From positions 1-61,066 of the forward strand of contig JACZWL010000017.1 of NCBI GenBank assembly GCA_022572185.1: DNA of 61,066 bases, given 5' to 3'. Origin of the DNA: Pseudomonadota bacterium. GTDB lineage: Bacteria > Pseudomonadota > Gammaproteobacteria > Steroidobacterales > Woeseiaceae. Below, in pieces: positions 9,631-18,441 of this stretch. The notes below the pieces were generated by a model. The model was not told the DNA's origin. It saw only the letters and a program-made list of their open reading frames with translations, and did no database searches. Made by a program: the position numbers and the translations under genes. Every line of letters starts with the position of its first letter. Position 1 is the first letter of the stretch.

Positions 9631-10280
9631 GCCTTGACCCCCCTGCGACCGAACGCCGCTCCGGCCCGGAAGCGCGACGGGAACGTCAAAGCTGTATGCA
9701 TCAGCTTGCCGAACGGGAACCAGACGAACAGCGCTTCAACACTGAGGAAATGAATCGCCAGCAAGGTCTCATATCGTGCGCCGATATGTGCGGAGGCGAG
9801 CATTCCGGTTACCAGTGGCACGATGACAACAATGACACTGATGTAGTCGTCGGCGTTGGAGATCAGTCGTTGTACCGGATGGCTTAGCCGACGAATGACC
9901 AGGGCAAACAGGATGGCCAGCGCGATTGCGGCAGTCACCAGGATGATGCCGTTCGGTAGATGCGGCCAGCCGAAGCCGAGCACCGACTCGAAGAAAAGAA
10001 TATGCGGTGCGGAAAAGAGGACTGCGATAAACAGCGCAACATGCCAGGCATAACCGGAGAAATGTTGAAAGCGGATTTTTTTCTCGAACTGATGTTCTGG
10101 CAGCGATCGCGTGGCAATTGTTGCAAGCCCGTCCCTGACTGCGGTATTTCGTCGCGGCTTCGAAAGATCCTTTTTTACCCCGATCAGTATTGTGCCCAGG
10201 AGTTGCCACAGGACCCCGAACACCAGGATGATCAGCGACCATTGCAGGGCGGGACCGCGGGCGAAGTCGAGCAAAGTCAT
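9627..10280 (-). CDS. isp1: membrane cytochrome b-like subunit Isp1
   Basis: This 217-residue membrane protein has about five hydrophobic helices and NarI-like character. Candidate heme ligands are in HFSGYAWHVALF, SAPHIL and the C-terminal LLAIHFLSVEALFVWFPFGKLMH. The family carries electrons across the membrane between the hydrogenase small subunit outside and Isp2 inside. I chose ATG 10280 because it overlaps the hynS stop (ATGA) and begins with the cytoplasmic MTLLDFARGPALQ. Longer in-frame versions run back through hynS and are not credible. Confidence 0.87.
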   Translation of the reverse strand: MTLLDFARGPALQWSLIILVFGVLWQLLGTILIGVKKDLSKPRRNTAVRDGLATIATRSLPEHQFEKKIRFQHFSGYAWHVALFIAVLFSAPHILFFESVLGFGWPHLPNGIILVTAAIALAILFALVIRRLSHPVQRLISNADDYISVIVVIVPLVTGMLASAHIGARYETLLAIHFLSVEALFVWFPFGKLMHTALTFPSRFRAGAAFGRRGVKA

Positions 10281-11344
10281 GATTCTGCCTCCTCTGCTGC
10301 CCGAGCCTTTTTCTTGCGCGCCCGGGCAGCCAGCGCCGAGCCGACACCGAGCGCGGCGCCGGCGGCGGCGGCACCGATCAAGGTCTCGCGGGATCCCCAG
10401 AGGCCCGCGGAGATCGGTGTATAGAAACTGCCTTTGTCCCAGAAGTCGGGCTCGGAACAGCCAAGACAGCCGTGCCCCGAAGCAATGGGATAGCTTGTGC
10501 CTTCGTTCCATTTCAAGGTGGCGCAGGCGTTGTAGGTGGTCGGTCCCTTGCAGCCAAGCTCGTACAGGCACCAGCCTTTGCGTGCGCCTTCGTCATCGAA
10601 TGTGTGGGCAAACTGACCGCGTTCGTAGAATGGCCTTCGGTAACAACGGTCGTGAATATTCTGGCCGAAAAAGGCCACTGGTCTGCCAAGGTGGTCGAGG
10701 TCCGGAAGAGTACCGAAGGTCAGGAAATGTGCGAGGACGCCTGTAATGACGACTGGAATCGGCGGACAACCGGAAACATTGACGATCGGTTTGTCAGTAA
10801 TGATTTCCGATACGGAAACGGCGCCCGTGGGATTCGGACTTGCGTGCGGAATACCGCCGAATGCGGCGCAGGTGCCGACGGCGATGATGGCTGCAGCACC
10901 GCCGGCGGTCTCCCGCAGCATGTCGAGATTGCTCATGCCGGCAATGGTCGAGTAACCCGGGTTGCCGAGCGGAATCGATCCATCGACGACCAGCAGGTAC
11001 TCGCCCTCGTTCTCTTCCATCGCGGCGATGCGGGCAGCTTCTGCGCTTTCGCCTGACGCGGCCTGCAGGGTGTGATGATAATCGAGTGAGATGGCGTCAA
11101 AGATCAGTGACTCCAGCGTCGGTGCATGCGACCGCGTCAGAGATTCCGTGCAGCCTGTGCATTCCTGGAACGACAACCAGATTACGGATGGGCGCCGCGC
11201 CGCCGCCAGCGCTGCCGCGACCTGCGCCGCCGCTGATGGGGGCAATGCCATCAGGGACGCGGTGGCGGAACAGAATTTCAGGAAGGCGCGGCGCGATACG
11301 CCCTGCGCATGCAAATATACGCCCAATGTCTGATGTTTCCGCAT
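10277..11344 (-). CDS. hynS: [NiFe]-hydrogenase small subunit HynS
   Basis: This 355-residue iron-sulfur subunit has an N-terminal Tat signal (SRRAFLKF at 17-24, then a hydrophobic stretch), so the HynSL dimer is exported folded. Proximal cluster ligands begin at ECTGCTES (Cys62, Cys65) and continue with GTCAAFGG and SGCPPIP. Distal and medial ligands lie in IHDRCYRR...KGWCLYELGCKGP and CATLKWNEG...GHGCLGCSEPDFWD. The extra proximal cysteines of oxygen-tolerant group 1d enzymes are absent, so oxygen-sensitive catalysis is likely. A C-terminal hydrophobic helix and basic tail anchor it in the membrane. A good site GGAGGAAGTGAG precedes the ATG. Confidence 0.94.
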   Translation of the reverse strand: MRKHQTLGVYLHAQGVSRRAFLKFCSATASLMALPPSAAAQVAAALAAARRPSVIWLSFQECTGCTESLTRSHAPTLESLIFDAISLDYHHTLQAASGESAEAARIAAMEENEGEYLLVVDGSIPLGNPGYSTIAGMSNLDMLRETAGGAAAIIAVGTCAAFGGIPHASPNPTGAVSVSEIITDKPIVNVSGCPPIPVVITGVLAHFLTFGTLPDLDHLGRPVAFFGQNIHDRCYRRPFYERGQFAHTFDDEGARKGWCLYELGCKGPTTYNACATLKWNEGTSYPIASGHGCLGCSEPDFWDKGSFYTPISAGLWGSRETLIGAAAAGAALGVGSALAARARKKKARAAEEAES

Positions 11345-11366
11345 CTCACTTCCTCCGCGGCTTGTA

Positions 11367-11825
11367 TTAACCGCTGTCCTTTATCTCCTGACCCGCAACG
11401 CTTTCCCGGCGCGATCTTTCTACTTTGCTACTGGCGGCTAACGCGTCCTCGAGCCTGCTGATACCGCGTTCGATATCTGCTCTCTGTGACTTCAGCAACT
11501 CCGGCGTCCGCGTGACCTCGATGAACCGGGTGAGCACCGCCTGCTTCATGTTGCGGTGAGTAACCAGCCAGACCCCGGCGTACGAAGTCTCCTGAAACAC
11601 AGTTGCTCCGAACGTATCGAGTTCGGCGCGAACCTCGCCTTCACCAAGGAAAGCCTCTATGCGTTCCTCCTCGCCCGGCGCCAGGGGCAGGCTGCGCAAA
11701 TCGATAACCGTTCCTTCCTTGCCGTCCGCCACACGTTTCAAGGCGTGTCGAATCTCGTGCAACAAGGGCTCGACGTTGCCGGTAGCCGATTCAACTTTCA
11801 CCGCAATGCCATCCAGCGAAGTCAT
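11367..11825 (-). CDS. HupH/HyaF C-terminal-domain hydrogenase assembly protein
   Basis: This 152-residue protein has the HupH_C-type pattern GEGEVRAELDTFGATVFQETSYAGVWLVTHRN...RFIEVTRTPELL, found in hydrogenase formation proteins HupH and HyaF. Known HupH/HyaF proteins are about 280 residues with two related halves; only one copy is seen here, so this is a short form. It starts at ATG 11825, overlapping the hynD stop, and precedes hynS. A role in small-subunit or cluster assembly is inferred from family and position. The C-terminal third is charged and probably helical. Confidence 0.7.
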   Translation of the reverse strand: MTSLDGIAVKVESATGNVEPLLHEIRHALKRVADGKEGTVIDLRSLPLAPGEEERIEAFLGEGEVRAELDTFGATVFQETSYAGVWLVTHRNMKQAVLTRFIEVTRTPELLKSQRADIERGISRLEDALAASSKVERSRRESVAGQEIKDSG

Positions 11826-12310
11826 TGATTCACCGCCCTGGCGGTCGCTTCGTCCAGCCATCTGTAAATCAGTGCCGCCGCCTGCCACGCGGCTTGCGGT
11901 ATTGCGGCGCGAACGGTTGCGCCTGGCTGGTCGCCCCAGCCCAGGTGCTCCGGCTGAATCCCGATCAGGGCGCAGTTTTCCGGCAGGCTGTCCTGCAGGC
12001 GGGTGATATCCATGAGATCGGCGAAGCCGACCTCGTGGACGCTGCGGCAACCGGAGAGCAGAAATTCGTCGAATTCGGCGCCTTCGAATACACGAATGAA
12101 ACCGGGTTTGGCGTCCAGTTCTGCAGCGTCGAAAATGATCAGGTTGCTGGTTTCGGCGATGTCGCCGGCGAGCGAGAAACTCAGTGTGCCACCGTCGAGA
12201 AATTCAGTGTCGGGAAGTTGGTAATGGTCCTGCAGGAAATGCATCGCATGTACGCCAGCGCCCTCGTCGGCAAGCAATGTGTTTCCGACACCGAGCACCA
12301 GCGTCTTCAT
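11822..12310 (-). CDS. hynD: hydrogenase maturation endopeptidase HynD (HyaD/HupD type)
   Basis: This 162-residue protease removes the C-terminal tail of HynL after nickel loading. The family opening TLVLGVGNTLLADEGAGVHAM contains the metal-binding Glu. DGGTLSFSLAGDI and FDAAELDAKPG follow, and the conserved SVHEVGFADLMD and GIQPEHLGWGD contain the third metal ligand region (His). It is the first gene of the minus-strand hydrogenase operon, divergent from hypC. The ATG has no strong ribosome binding site. It overlaps the end of a short upstream frame by four bases, but that frame does not look coding. Confidence 0.92.
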   Translation of the reverse strand: MKTLVLGVGNTLLADEGAGVHAMHFLQDHYQLPDTEFLDGGTLSFSLAGDIAETSNLIIFDAAELDAKPGFIRVFEGAEFDEFLLSGCRSVHEVGFADLMDITRLQDSLPENCALIGIQPEHLGWGDQPGATVRAAIPQAAWQAAALIYRWLDEATARAVNQ

Positions 12311-12508
12311 ACTGCCAGTACCGCAATTCTGGCGATGGTCATGTCATTTCCCGCGTCTCGGGCAGCAAAAAGCCTCCTTCGTTCACTGCAGGAGATGGAC
12401 TTCTCCAAGTGACCACAGTAGGCGTGGTTCCGACGCATAAAAATAAGAGTTATTACGTACTGCAGGCGGCTACGCATCGGGATTAAGATCACTGAGTGTC
12501 AGAATTTT

Positions 12509-12537
12509 CTTCGCCGCGCCGAAGGCGCGGTTCGAAG
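12509..12537 (+). promoter_or_regulatory. hairpin abutting the hypC ribosome binding site
   Basis: CTTCG-CCGCGCC, a GAA loop, then GGCGCGG-tt-CGAAG forms a 12-base-pair stem with a two-base bulge. It ends inside the purine-rich site AAGGGG (12535-12540) that serves the hypC ATG at 12548. It lies in the 237-base region between the divergent hydrogenase and hyp operons. No T-run follows, so it is not an intrinsic terminator. It could modulate hypC translation or protect the mRNA 5' end. I see no convincing sigma54 or FNR site here. Confidence 0.4.
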
Positions 12538-12547
12538 GGGTGAAAAG

Positions 12548-12775
12548 ATGTGCCTTGCAGTCCCCATGCAAATAAAGACGATTGACGATTTCCAATGCGT
12601 CTGCGAAGCGCGCGGAATCGAGCGTGAGGTAAGTCTCTTCATGCTGCAGGGTGAAGAAATCGGGCCCGGCGATTTCGTGCTGGTGCATGTCGGTTACGCA
12701 ATTCAGAAGGTTTCAGCAGAGGATGCTGCCAGTTCCTGGGAGCTCTTCGATGAAATACTGGCAGCCGATGCATGA
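12548..12775 (+). CDS. hypC: hydrogenase maturation chaperone HypC
   Basis: This 75-residue chaperone brings the Fe(CN)2CO unit with HypD to the hydrogenase large subunit. The essential N-terminal MCLAVP, where Cys2 binds iron, is present. PGDFVLVHVGYAIQKVSAEDA is the standard HypC C-terminal signature. It heads the hypCABDFE operon, which reads away from the structural genes. The purine-rich site AAGGGG lies 7 bases before the ATG. Confidence 0.95.
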   Translation: MCLAVPMQIKTIDDFQCVCEARGIEREVSLFMLQGEEIGPGDFVLVHVGYAIQKVSAEDAASSWELFDEILAADA

Positions 12776-13139
12776 GCTGGCGATATGTCAGGCGTTGATT
12801 GCCCAGGTCGCGGCGGTCGCAAGGTCTGAACACGCAAGTTCAGTCACCGATGTCTACGTCAGTGTCGGGCCGCTATCCGGCGTGGAGTGTCCGTTGGTGC
12901 GCAGTGCGTTTCCTTTCGCTGCAGCGGGCACGGTTGCCGGCGAGGCTACGCTGCATCTGCGGCAGACGCCGGTTCGCGTCAGCTGCGAGGACTGTGGCGC
13001 AGAGACCGAGGTTGCCGCAAACCGCCTGATCTGTGGGCGCTGCAGTAACTGGCGAACGCAATTAATCAGCGGCGACGAACTGTTGCTGCAGCGTGTCGTC
13101 ATGCGTTCCGGCCGGCCGCGAAGGAACAACGATGTGTGA
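12768..13139 (+). CDS. hypA: nickel metallochaperone HypA
   Basis: This 123-residue protein delivers nickel to the hydrogenase large subunit together with HypB. The start MHELAICQAL contains the invariant nickel-binding MHE. A zinc site is formed by CEDCGAETEVAANRLICGRC. The start was chosen at ATG 12768 because MHE must be N-terminal; it overlaps the hypC stop by eight bases. The C-terminal RRNNDV tail is slightly extended. Confidence 0.94.
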   Translation: MHELAICQALIAQVAAVARSEHASSVTDVYVSVGPLSGVECPLVRSAFPFAAAGTVAGEATLHLRQTPVRVSCEDCGAETEVAANRLICGRCSNWRTQLISGDELLLQRVVMRSGRPRRNNDV

Positions 13140-13929
13140 ATCTTGCGGCTGTAATCTGACCCACGGTAATGAGCATCTTGTCGCCGCAGACGGCCACCTC
13201 GCGCGTACCTCGTCGGGGACCGAGTCGATAGAGGTGCTGAAAGGCCTGCTCGACGCGAATGATCACCAGGCAAGACATAATCGCGAGCATTTCAATCAGC
13301 ACCGGGTCTTCGCGGTCAATCTCATGTCGTCGCCGGGTGCCGGCAAAACATCACTGCTCGAGGCGACGATCGATGCGCTCGCCGGTGATCTGAACATGGC
13401 GGTCATCGAGGGAGATCTGGAAACCGAAAACGATGCCATGCGGATTCGGGACAAGGGCATTGCAGCAATTCAGATCAGTACCGGCAGCGCCTGCCACCTG
13501 GATGCTCACATGGTGCACTCCGCGTTGCACGAACTGACATTGGACGAACTGGATGTCCTCTTCATAGAGAATGTCGGCAACCTGGTTTGTCCGGCAAGTT
13601 TCGATCTCGGGCAGCACCGCAATGTCACACTGCTGTCGTCCCCCGAGGGGGATGACAAGCCCGCCAAGTATCCGGTCATGTTCCGGGCGGCCGATCTTTT
13701 ACTCATCACGAAGTCGGACTTGATGGAAGTGCTGGGCGACTTCGATCCTGAAAGGGCAGGCGCATATCTCCGCCGGCTGGCGAACCCGGCGCCGGTACTC
13801 GTGTTGTCTGCCCGGAGCGGTTTTGGCATGCAGGCCTGGCTCGACTGGATCAGGGAGGAGATCAATCTTCATCGACGGAGACTTCCGCAGGAAAAAACCG
13901 ATCGTCACATTGGCAGCCGGACGGTGTGA
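13132..13929 (+). CDS. hypB: GTPase HypB, nickel insertion
   Basis: This 265-residue GTPase drives nickel insertion into the hydrogenase large subunit. The N-terminal MCESCGC is the high-affinity nickel motif of the E. coli type. The poly-His stretch of some HypB proteins is missing, so it probably does not store nickel. The P-loop MSSPGAGKTSLLE, the metal site EGDLETENDAMR...GSACHLDAHM, FIENVGNLVCPASFDLG and the base-recognition ITKSDL are all present. The ATG at 13132 overlaps the hypA stop and starts exactly at the nickel motif. Confidence 0.95.
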   Translation: MCESCGCNLTHGNEHLVAADGHLARTSSGTESIEVLKGLLDANDHQARHNREHFNQHRVFAVNLMSSPGAGKTSLLEATIDALAGDLNMAVIEGDLETENDAMRIRDKGIAAIQISTGSACHLDAHMVHSALHELTLDELDVLFIENVGNLVCPASFDLGQHRNVTLLSSPEGDDKPAKYPVMFRAADLLLITKSDLMEVLGDFDPERAGAYLRRLANPAPVLVLSARSGFGMQAWLDWIREEINLHRRRLPQEKTDRHIGSRTV

Positions 13930-13972
13930 TGCTGCGCGCCTACATACAGTGTCACGACGCGGGAGACCGCCG

Positions 13973-15100
13973 GTGAGTCACTCCGCTGAGTACTGGCTCG
14001 AAGCGCTGCACGGACTCGGATTCAAGCGGCCGGTCCGGATCATGAATGTTTGCGGCGGACACGAGCGCACAATATCGCTGGCCGGGTTACGGGGAGCTAT
14101 CCCGGGCAATATCGAACTCGTGCCAGGACCGGGCTGCCCGGTCTGTATCTGCCCGGAAGAAGACGTCTTTGAGGCGATTCAACTGGCACTTCACGAGGAC
14201 ATCATTTTGGTAACGTTCGGCGATATGCTGCGCGTGCCGGTCAACGTGCCGAAACGCGAACCGCGGTCTCTCGAACAGGCACGGGCCGCCGGTGGCGACA
14301 TCCGGCCGATCGCTTCGCCGAGCGAAGCCGTGCGTATTGCGAAGGAAAACGCGTCGCGCCGTGTCGTATTCTTCGCAGCAGGTTTTGAAACTACGACGGC
14401 GCCGGTTGCTGCGATGCTGGCAGAAGGCGCGCCCGACAATCTCCTCGTATTGTTATCAGGACGCCTGACCTGGCCGGCGATCGCGATGCTGCTGGATTCG
14501 GAAAAGGCGGGTTTCGATGCCCTGATTGCGCCGGGTCATGTCGCGACGGTGATGGGTCCGGAGGAGTGGCAGTTTGTCGTGGACAAGCACAACATACCTG
14601 CGGCAGTTGCGGGTTTCAGGCCCGATACCTTGCTGGCGGCCATGTACTCGGTATTGCGTCAATTGAAGGACGGCAAACGATTCCTCGACAACTGCTATCA
14701 GGAAGTCGTTCTCCCGGGCGGCAATCGGGAGGCGCAGCGGCAGCTCAATGAGGTGATGCAGGTAGGTGACGCAAACTGGCGTGGGGTCGGCGTCATCCCG
14801 GACTCCGGGTTTGCATTACGCGATAGCTTCGCCGCTCACGATGCGCGCCGGCATTTCCGTGCCTATGCGGACGATTCGCGCAAACGTGTCGGTGAAATGC
14901 CGCCGGGATGCGACTGCGCCAGAGTGGTGCTGGGCAAGATTTACCCGAACCAGTGCCGACTGTACGGACTTGGCTGTACACCGCGCAAGCCGATTGGTCC
15001 CTGCATGGTCTCGGACGAAGGCGCCTGCAGAATCTGGTGGTCGTCGGGATACCGCGAGAACGAGTGGGAGGGCAGAAAAAAGAGGCAGTCCGTTGGCTGA
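13973..15100 (+). CDS. hypD: hydrogenase maturation protein HypD
   Basis: This 375-residue 4Fe-4S protein forms the scaffold with HypC on which Fe(CN)2CO is made. The motif NVCGGHERT (Cys27), the thiol-redox motif GPGCPVCIC (Cys55, Cys58), FAAGFETTTAP and a C-terminal cysteine cluster (PPGCDCARV...NQCRLYGLGCTP...GPCMVSDEGAC) are all present. I chose GTG 13973, just before SHSAEYWLEALH. A GGGAG site lies upstream, and longer versions would run into hypB. Confidence 0.93.
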   Translation: MSHSAEYWLEALHGLGFKRPVRIMNVCGGHERTISLAGLRGAIPGNIELVPGPGCPVCICPEEDVFEAIQLALHEDIILVTFGDMLRVPVNVPKREPRSLEQARAAGGDIRPIASPSEAVRIAKENASRRVVFFAAGFETTTAPVAAMLAEGAPDNLLVLLSGRLTWPAIAMLLDSEKAGFDALIAPGHVATVMGPEEWQFVVDKHNIPAAVAGFRPDTLLAAMYSVLRQLKDGKRFLDNCYQEVVLPGGNREAQRQLNEVMQVGDANWRGVGVIPDSGFALRDSFAAHDARRHFRAYADDSRKRVGEMPPGCDCARVVLGKIYPNQCRLYGLGCTPRKPIGPCMVSDEGACRIWWSSGYRENEWEGRKKRQSVG

Positions 15101-15113
15101 GCACGCAGAACAG

Positions 15114-17435
15114 ATGGGTCGGGTCTCCGACAGGCAATTACTTGCAGCGAAAGTGCATCGGCTACCCGTACCTGAGCGCAGCATCAGGATCGTCCTGTCC
15201 GGACAGGTTCAGGGCGTAGGTTTCCGACCGTTTGTTTATCGCCTTGCAAAAAAACACGGGCTGGCGGGGCAGGTTCAAAACCGGCTCGGTGAGGTGGAAA
15301 TCATTGCGTCCGGTAACACTGCTGCGGTGCAAAGATTTCAGCATGATCTGATCAGCCGCGCGCCGCCATTATCAAGACCGCGAATCGACGAGGTGGTGCC
15401 GGTCAGTTCAGGGCCGTTTGATCGTTTTGAAATCATTGCCAGTTCGCTGCGGGCGAATGCGCGCATTTTTGTGCCGCCCGATTACTTCATGTGCGATGAC
15501 TGCCGGTATGAATTGCACGATGTGGGCGACCGCCGATATCGATACCCGTTCATCAACTGCACGCAATGCGGTCCGCGCTATACACTGATTCGAAAGCTGC
15601 CCTACGATCGCCCGAATACAAGCATGGCATGTTTTCCGCTATGCGAGGATTGCACCGAGGAGTACCTGGACCCGGCCGATCGCCGGTTTCATGCGGAGCC
15701 GGTCGCCTGTCCGGCCTGCGGTCCCCAACTGAGTTTCAGCCGTCCCGGTCAGGAGCGCGTCGTCGACAAAGGCGCCGCGCTGAATGCCGCGCTGGCGAGC
15801 CTGCGTAACGGACAGATCATCGCCGTCAAAGGTATTGGTGGTTATCACCTGATGTGCGACGCCGGCAATGCCGATGCCGTAGAGATACTGCGGCAACGCA
15901 AACAAAGACCGAGTAAACCGCTGGCTGTCATGTTCCCGGTTTCAGGTCGGGACGGACTCGATGTCGTGCGCCTGTACACGGACCTTAGCGGCCTGGAGGC
16001 TGAACTGCTCGCCAGCCCTGTCAGGCCGATCGTGCTTGCAGACAAAAGCAGCGATTGTGATCTGGCAGGAAACGTCGCTCCGGGTTTGCGCGAGCTGGGC
16101 GTATTCCTGCCATACAGCCCACTGCACCAGCTCCTGCTCGAGGAGTTTGCTGCACCGCTCGTTGCCACGTCGGGCAATATCAGCGGGGAACCCGTACTGA
16201 CTGACAATGAGGAAGCTGCAAGGCGACTTGCCAGGGTCGCGGATGCTTTTCTTCATCACAATCGCCCGATCGTGCGGCCGGCAGATGATCCCGTGTATCG
16301 GAGAATTTCCGGTGTGATGCGTCCATTGCGCATTGGCCGCGGCTGTGCGCCCTGTGAACTGGAACTACCGTGGCGACAACGGCAGCCGGTCCTGGCCGTC
16401 GGTGGTCACATGAAGGCGACCGTCGCCGTAAGCTGGGACAACCGTGTCGTGGTGTCACCACATATCGGTGAGATGGACAGTCCGCGCAGCCTCGCCGTAT
16501 TCGAACAGGTGGCGGCCGACCTGCAATCGCTCTATGGCGTGCGGGTGGAAAGAATCGTCTGCGATGCGCATCCCGGCTATACGACCCACCGCTGGGCGAA
16601 AGCACAGAAGTCGCTGCCCGTGGAAACTGTCTGGCATCACCGTGCTCATGCAAGCGCACTGGCAGCTGAGCTATCTGTTGCCGGTCGCTGGCTCGTTTTC
16701 ACCTGGGACGGTGTCGGCTTTGGCGAGGACGGCACTCTGTGGGGTGGCGAGGCATTCCTGGGCAAGCCCGGCGCCTGGCGCCGCGTCTGCAGCATGCGGC
16801 CGTTCCGCCTGCCCGGTGGTGAGCGTGCCGGGCGTGAGCCATGGCGCAGTGCGGCTGCGCTCCACTGGGAGTGTGGCCGGACCTGGCCGGACTGCCCGGA
16901 CCGGGACGGTCTTGCCCGGAACGCCTGGCTGCGACAACTGAATTGCCCCGTGACAAGTGCTGCAGGTCGCTTGTTCGACGCCGCAGCGGCACTGATAGGC
17001 AAGCTGTCTCACGTCACTTACGAAGCACAGGGACCGATGTATCTCGAGTCGCTGTGCCGGGAACGCGGCGAGCATTTGAAATTGCCGCTGCATAAAGACC
17101 AGGACGGCATCTGTCGTACTGACTGGGAACCGTTGCTGACAATGATGACAGATGTCCGGCGCAGTGCTGCATGGCGGGCCGAGGCTTTCCACTCGAGCAT
17201 GGCTTATGCCTTGCTCGAGCAGGCGCGCAGGATTCGCGAGGAGTCGCGGATTGATCAGATCGGTCTCTGCGGCGGTGTTTTCCAGAATCGGATTCTGACC
17301 GAGCAGCTTGTTGCGCTGCTGGAAGCTGACGACTTTCAGGTTTATTTGCCCCGTGAACTGCCGTGCAACGATGCGGCGCTGAGTTTCGGGCAGGCGGCGG
17401 AGCTTGCAGCGCGCGAGCACGAGGGGACAGATTAA
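15114..17435 (+). CDS. hypF: carbamoyltransferase HypF
   Basis: This protein of about 773 residues makes the cyanide ligands of the NiFe site from carbamoyl phosphate. Domains in order are: acylphosphatase (IVLSGQVQGVGFRPFVYRLA), two zinc fingers (CDDCRYELHD...CTQCGPRYT and CEDCTEEY...CPACGPQL), a YrdC-like domain (AKGIGGYHLMCDA form, here VKGIGGYHLMCDA) and a Kae1-like domain (WHHRAHASALAAE; LCGGVFQNRILTE). ATG 15114 gives a normal length. TTG 15093, overlapping the hypD stop and preceded by AGAGG, is a reasonable alternative. Confidence 0.93.
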   Translation: MGRVSDRQLLAAKVHRLPVPERSIRIVLSGQVQGVGFRPFVYRLAKKHGLAGQVQNRLGEVEIIASGNTAAVQRFQHDLISRAPPLSRPRIDEVVPVSSGPFDRFEIIASSLRANARIFVPPDYFMCDDCRYELHDVGDRRYRYPFINCTQCGPRYTLIRKLPYDRPNTSMACFPLCEDCTEEYLDPADRRFHAEPVACPACGPQLSFSRPGQERVVDKGAALNAALASLRNGQIIAVKGIGGYHLMCDAGNADAVEILRQRKQRPSKPLAVMFPVSGRDGLDVVRLYTDLSGLEAELLASPVRPIVLADKSSDCDLAGNVAPGLRELGVFLPYSPLHQLLLEEFAAPLVATSGNISGEPVLTDNEEAARRLARVADAFLHHNRPIVRPADDPVYRRISGVMRPLRIGRGCAPCELELPWRQRQPVLAVGGHMKATVAVSWDNRVVVSPHIGEMDSPRSLAVFEQVAADLQSLYGVRVERIVCDAHPGYTTHRWAKAQKSLPVETVWHHRAHASALAAELSVAGRWLVFTWDGVGFGEDGTLWGGEAFLGKPGAWRRVCSMRPFRLPGGERAGREPWRSAAALHWECGRTWPDCPDRDGLARNAWLRQLNCPVTSAAGRLFDAAAALIGKLSHVTYEAQGPMYLESLCRERGEHLKLPLHKDQDGICRTDWEPLLTMMTDVRRSAAWRAEAFHSSMAYALLEQARRIREESRIDQIGLCGGVFQNRILTEQLVALLEADDFQVYLPRELPCNDAALSFGQAAELAAREHEGTD

Positions 17436-18436
17436 TGGAAGACGACAGAATCTCTCTGGCACACGGAAACGGCGGTCGCTTCATGCGCGAGCTGATCGAA
17501 GAAGTGTTTGCCCGTAATCTGGTTGACTCCGACCTGGATATCCAGGCCGATGCGGTGCCGATAGCGCTGAACGGCGGCGAAGCGATGATCACGACTGACG
17601 GTTTTATTGTGCAGCCGCTCGAGTTTCCAGGCGGTGACATCGGTTCGCTCGCCGTGCACGGCACGATAAATGATCTTGCTGTCGCCGGCGCGCGTCCTCT
17701 GTACCTGACGCTTAACGCGTTCATCGAAGAAGGCCTGGAAATTGCCTTGCTCGATCGCATCGTGGGCAGTCTCGCGAAAGCAGCAAAAGATGCTGGTGTA
17801 AAGGTAAGCGCCGGTGACACCAAGGTGTTGCGACGAGGCGAGGGTGGCGGTCTGTACCTTGCGACGACGGGAGTCGGTGTGCGGCTTGCCGGGGTAAGAC
17901 CCGCAATGAACCGGATCCGGGACGGTGACATCATCCTGATCAGTGGAACGGTTGGCGATCACGGCACGGCCGTAATGCTGGCGCGGCAGGACTTCGGTCT
18001 GCGCGGCGACCTGGTGTCCGACGCCGGCCCCGTGACGGAGCTGACAGAGTCACTGATGGATTTCGACGGATTGCGGTTCATGCGCGATCCGACGCGCGGA
18101 GGCATTGCCACGATTGCACACGAAATCATTCGGGCAACCGGCTTTGGCGTGCGCTTCGAGGCAACGATTCCGGTCAAGGAGCAGGTGCAGTCCGTCTGCG
18201 ACATGCTGGGATACGACCCTTACTACCTCGCCTGTGAAGGCCGCGTCCTGGCGGTGATAGCGCCCGAGCAGGCAGATGAGGCGCTGGAAGCATGGCGCGC
18301 GATACCGGGGGGTCGTGACGCGGTCAGGATCGGCCGTATCGTATCCAATATGAATCGCGTTATTCTCGAAACGACCCTGGGTGGTGAGCGCTTCCTCGAA
18401 GAACTTGAGGATGATCCGCTGCCGCGTATCTGCTGA
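17435..18436 (+). CDS. hypE: carbamoyl dehydratase HypE
   Basis: This 333-residue PurM-like ATPase dehydrates the thiocarboxamide on its own C-terminal cysteine to a thiocyanate for the NiFe site. The N-terminal LAHGNGGRFMRELI, DGFIVQPLEFPGGDIGSLAVHGTINDLAV and the obligatory C-terminal PRIC are present. The start overlaps the hypF stop (TAATG) and has GAGGGGACAG before it. It completes an unbroken hypCABDFE set. Confidence 0.95.
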   Translation: MEDDRISLAHGNGGRFMRELIEEVFARNLVDSDLDIQADAVPIALNGGEAMITTDGFIVQPLEFPGGDIGSLAVHGTINDLAVAGARPLYLTLNAFIEEGLEIALLDRIVGSLAKAAKDAGVKVSAGDTKVLRRGEGGGLYLATTGVGVRLAGVRPAMNRIRDGDIILISGTVGDHGTAVMLARQDFGLRGDLVSDAGPVTELTESLMDFDGLRFMRDPTRGGIATIAHEIIRATGFGVRFEATIPVKEQVQSVCDMLGYDPYYLACEGRVLAVIAPEQADEALEAWRAIPGGRDAVRIGRIVSNMNRVILETTLGGERFLEELEDDPLPRIC

Positions 18437-18441
18437 GTGCG

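Noticed and set aside
12307-12492. A 61-codon minus-strand frame whose stop overlaps the hynD start by four bases
   Set aside because: The overlap suggests coupling, but codon use is not coding-like, there is no family match or ribosome binding site, and it crosses the probable promoter region.
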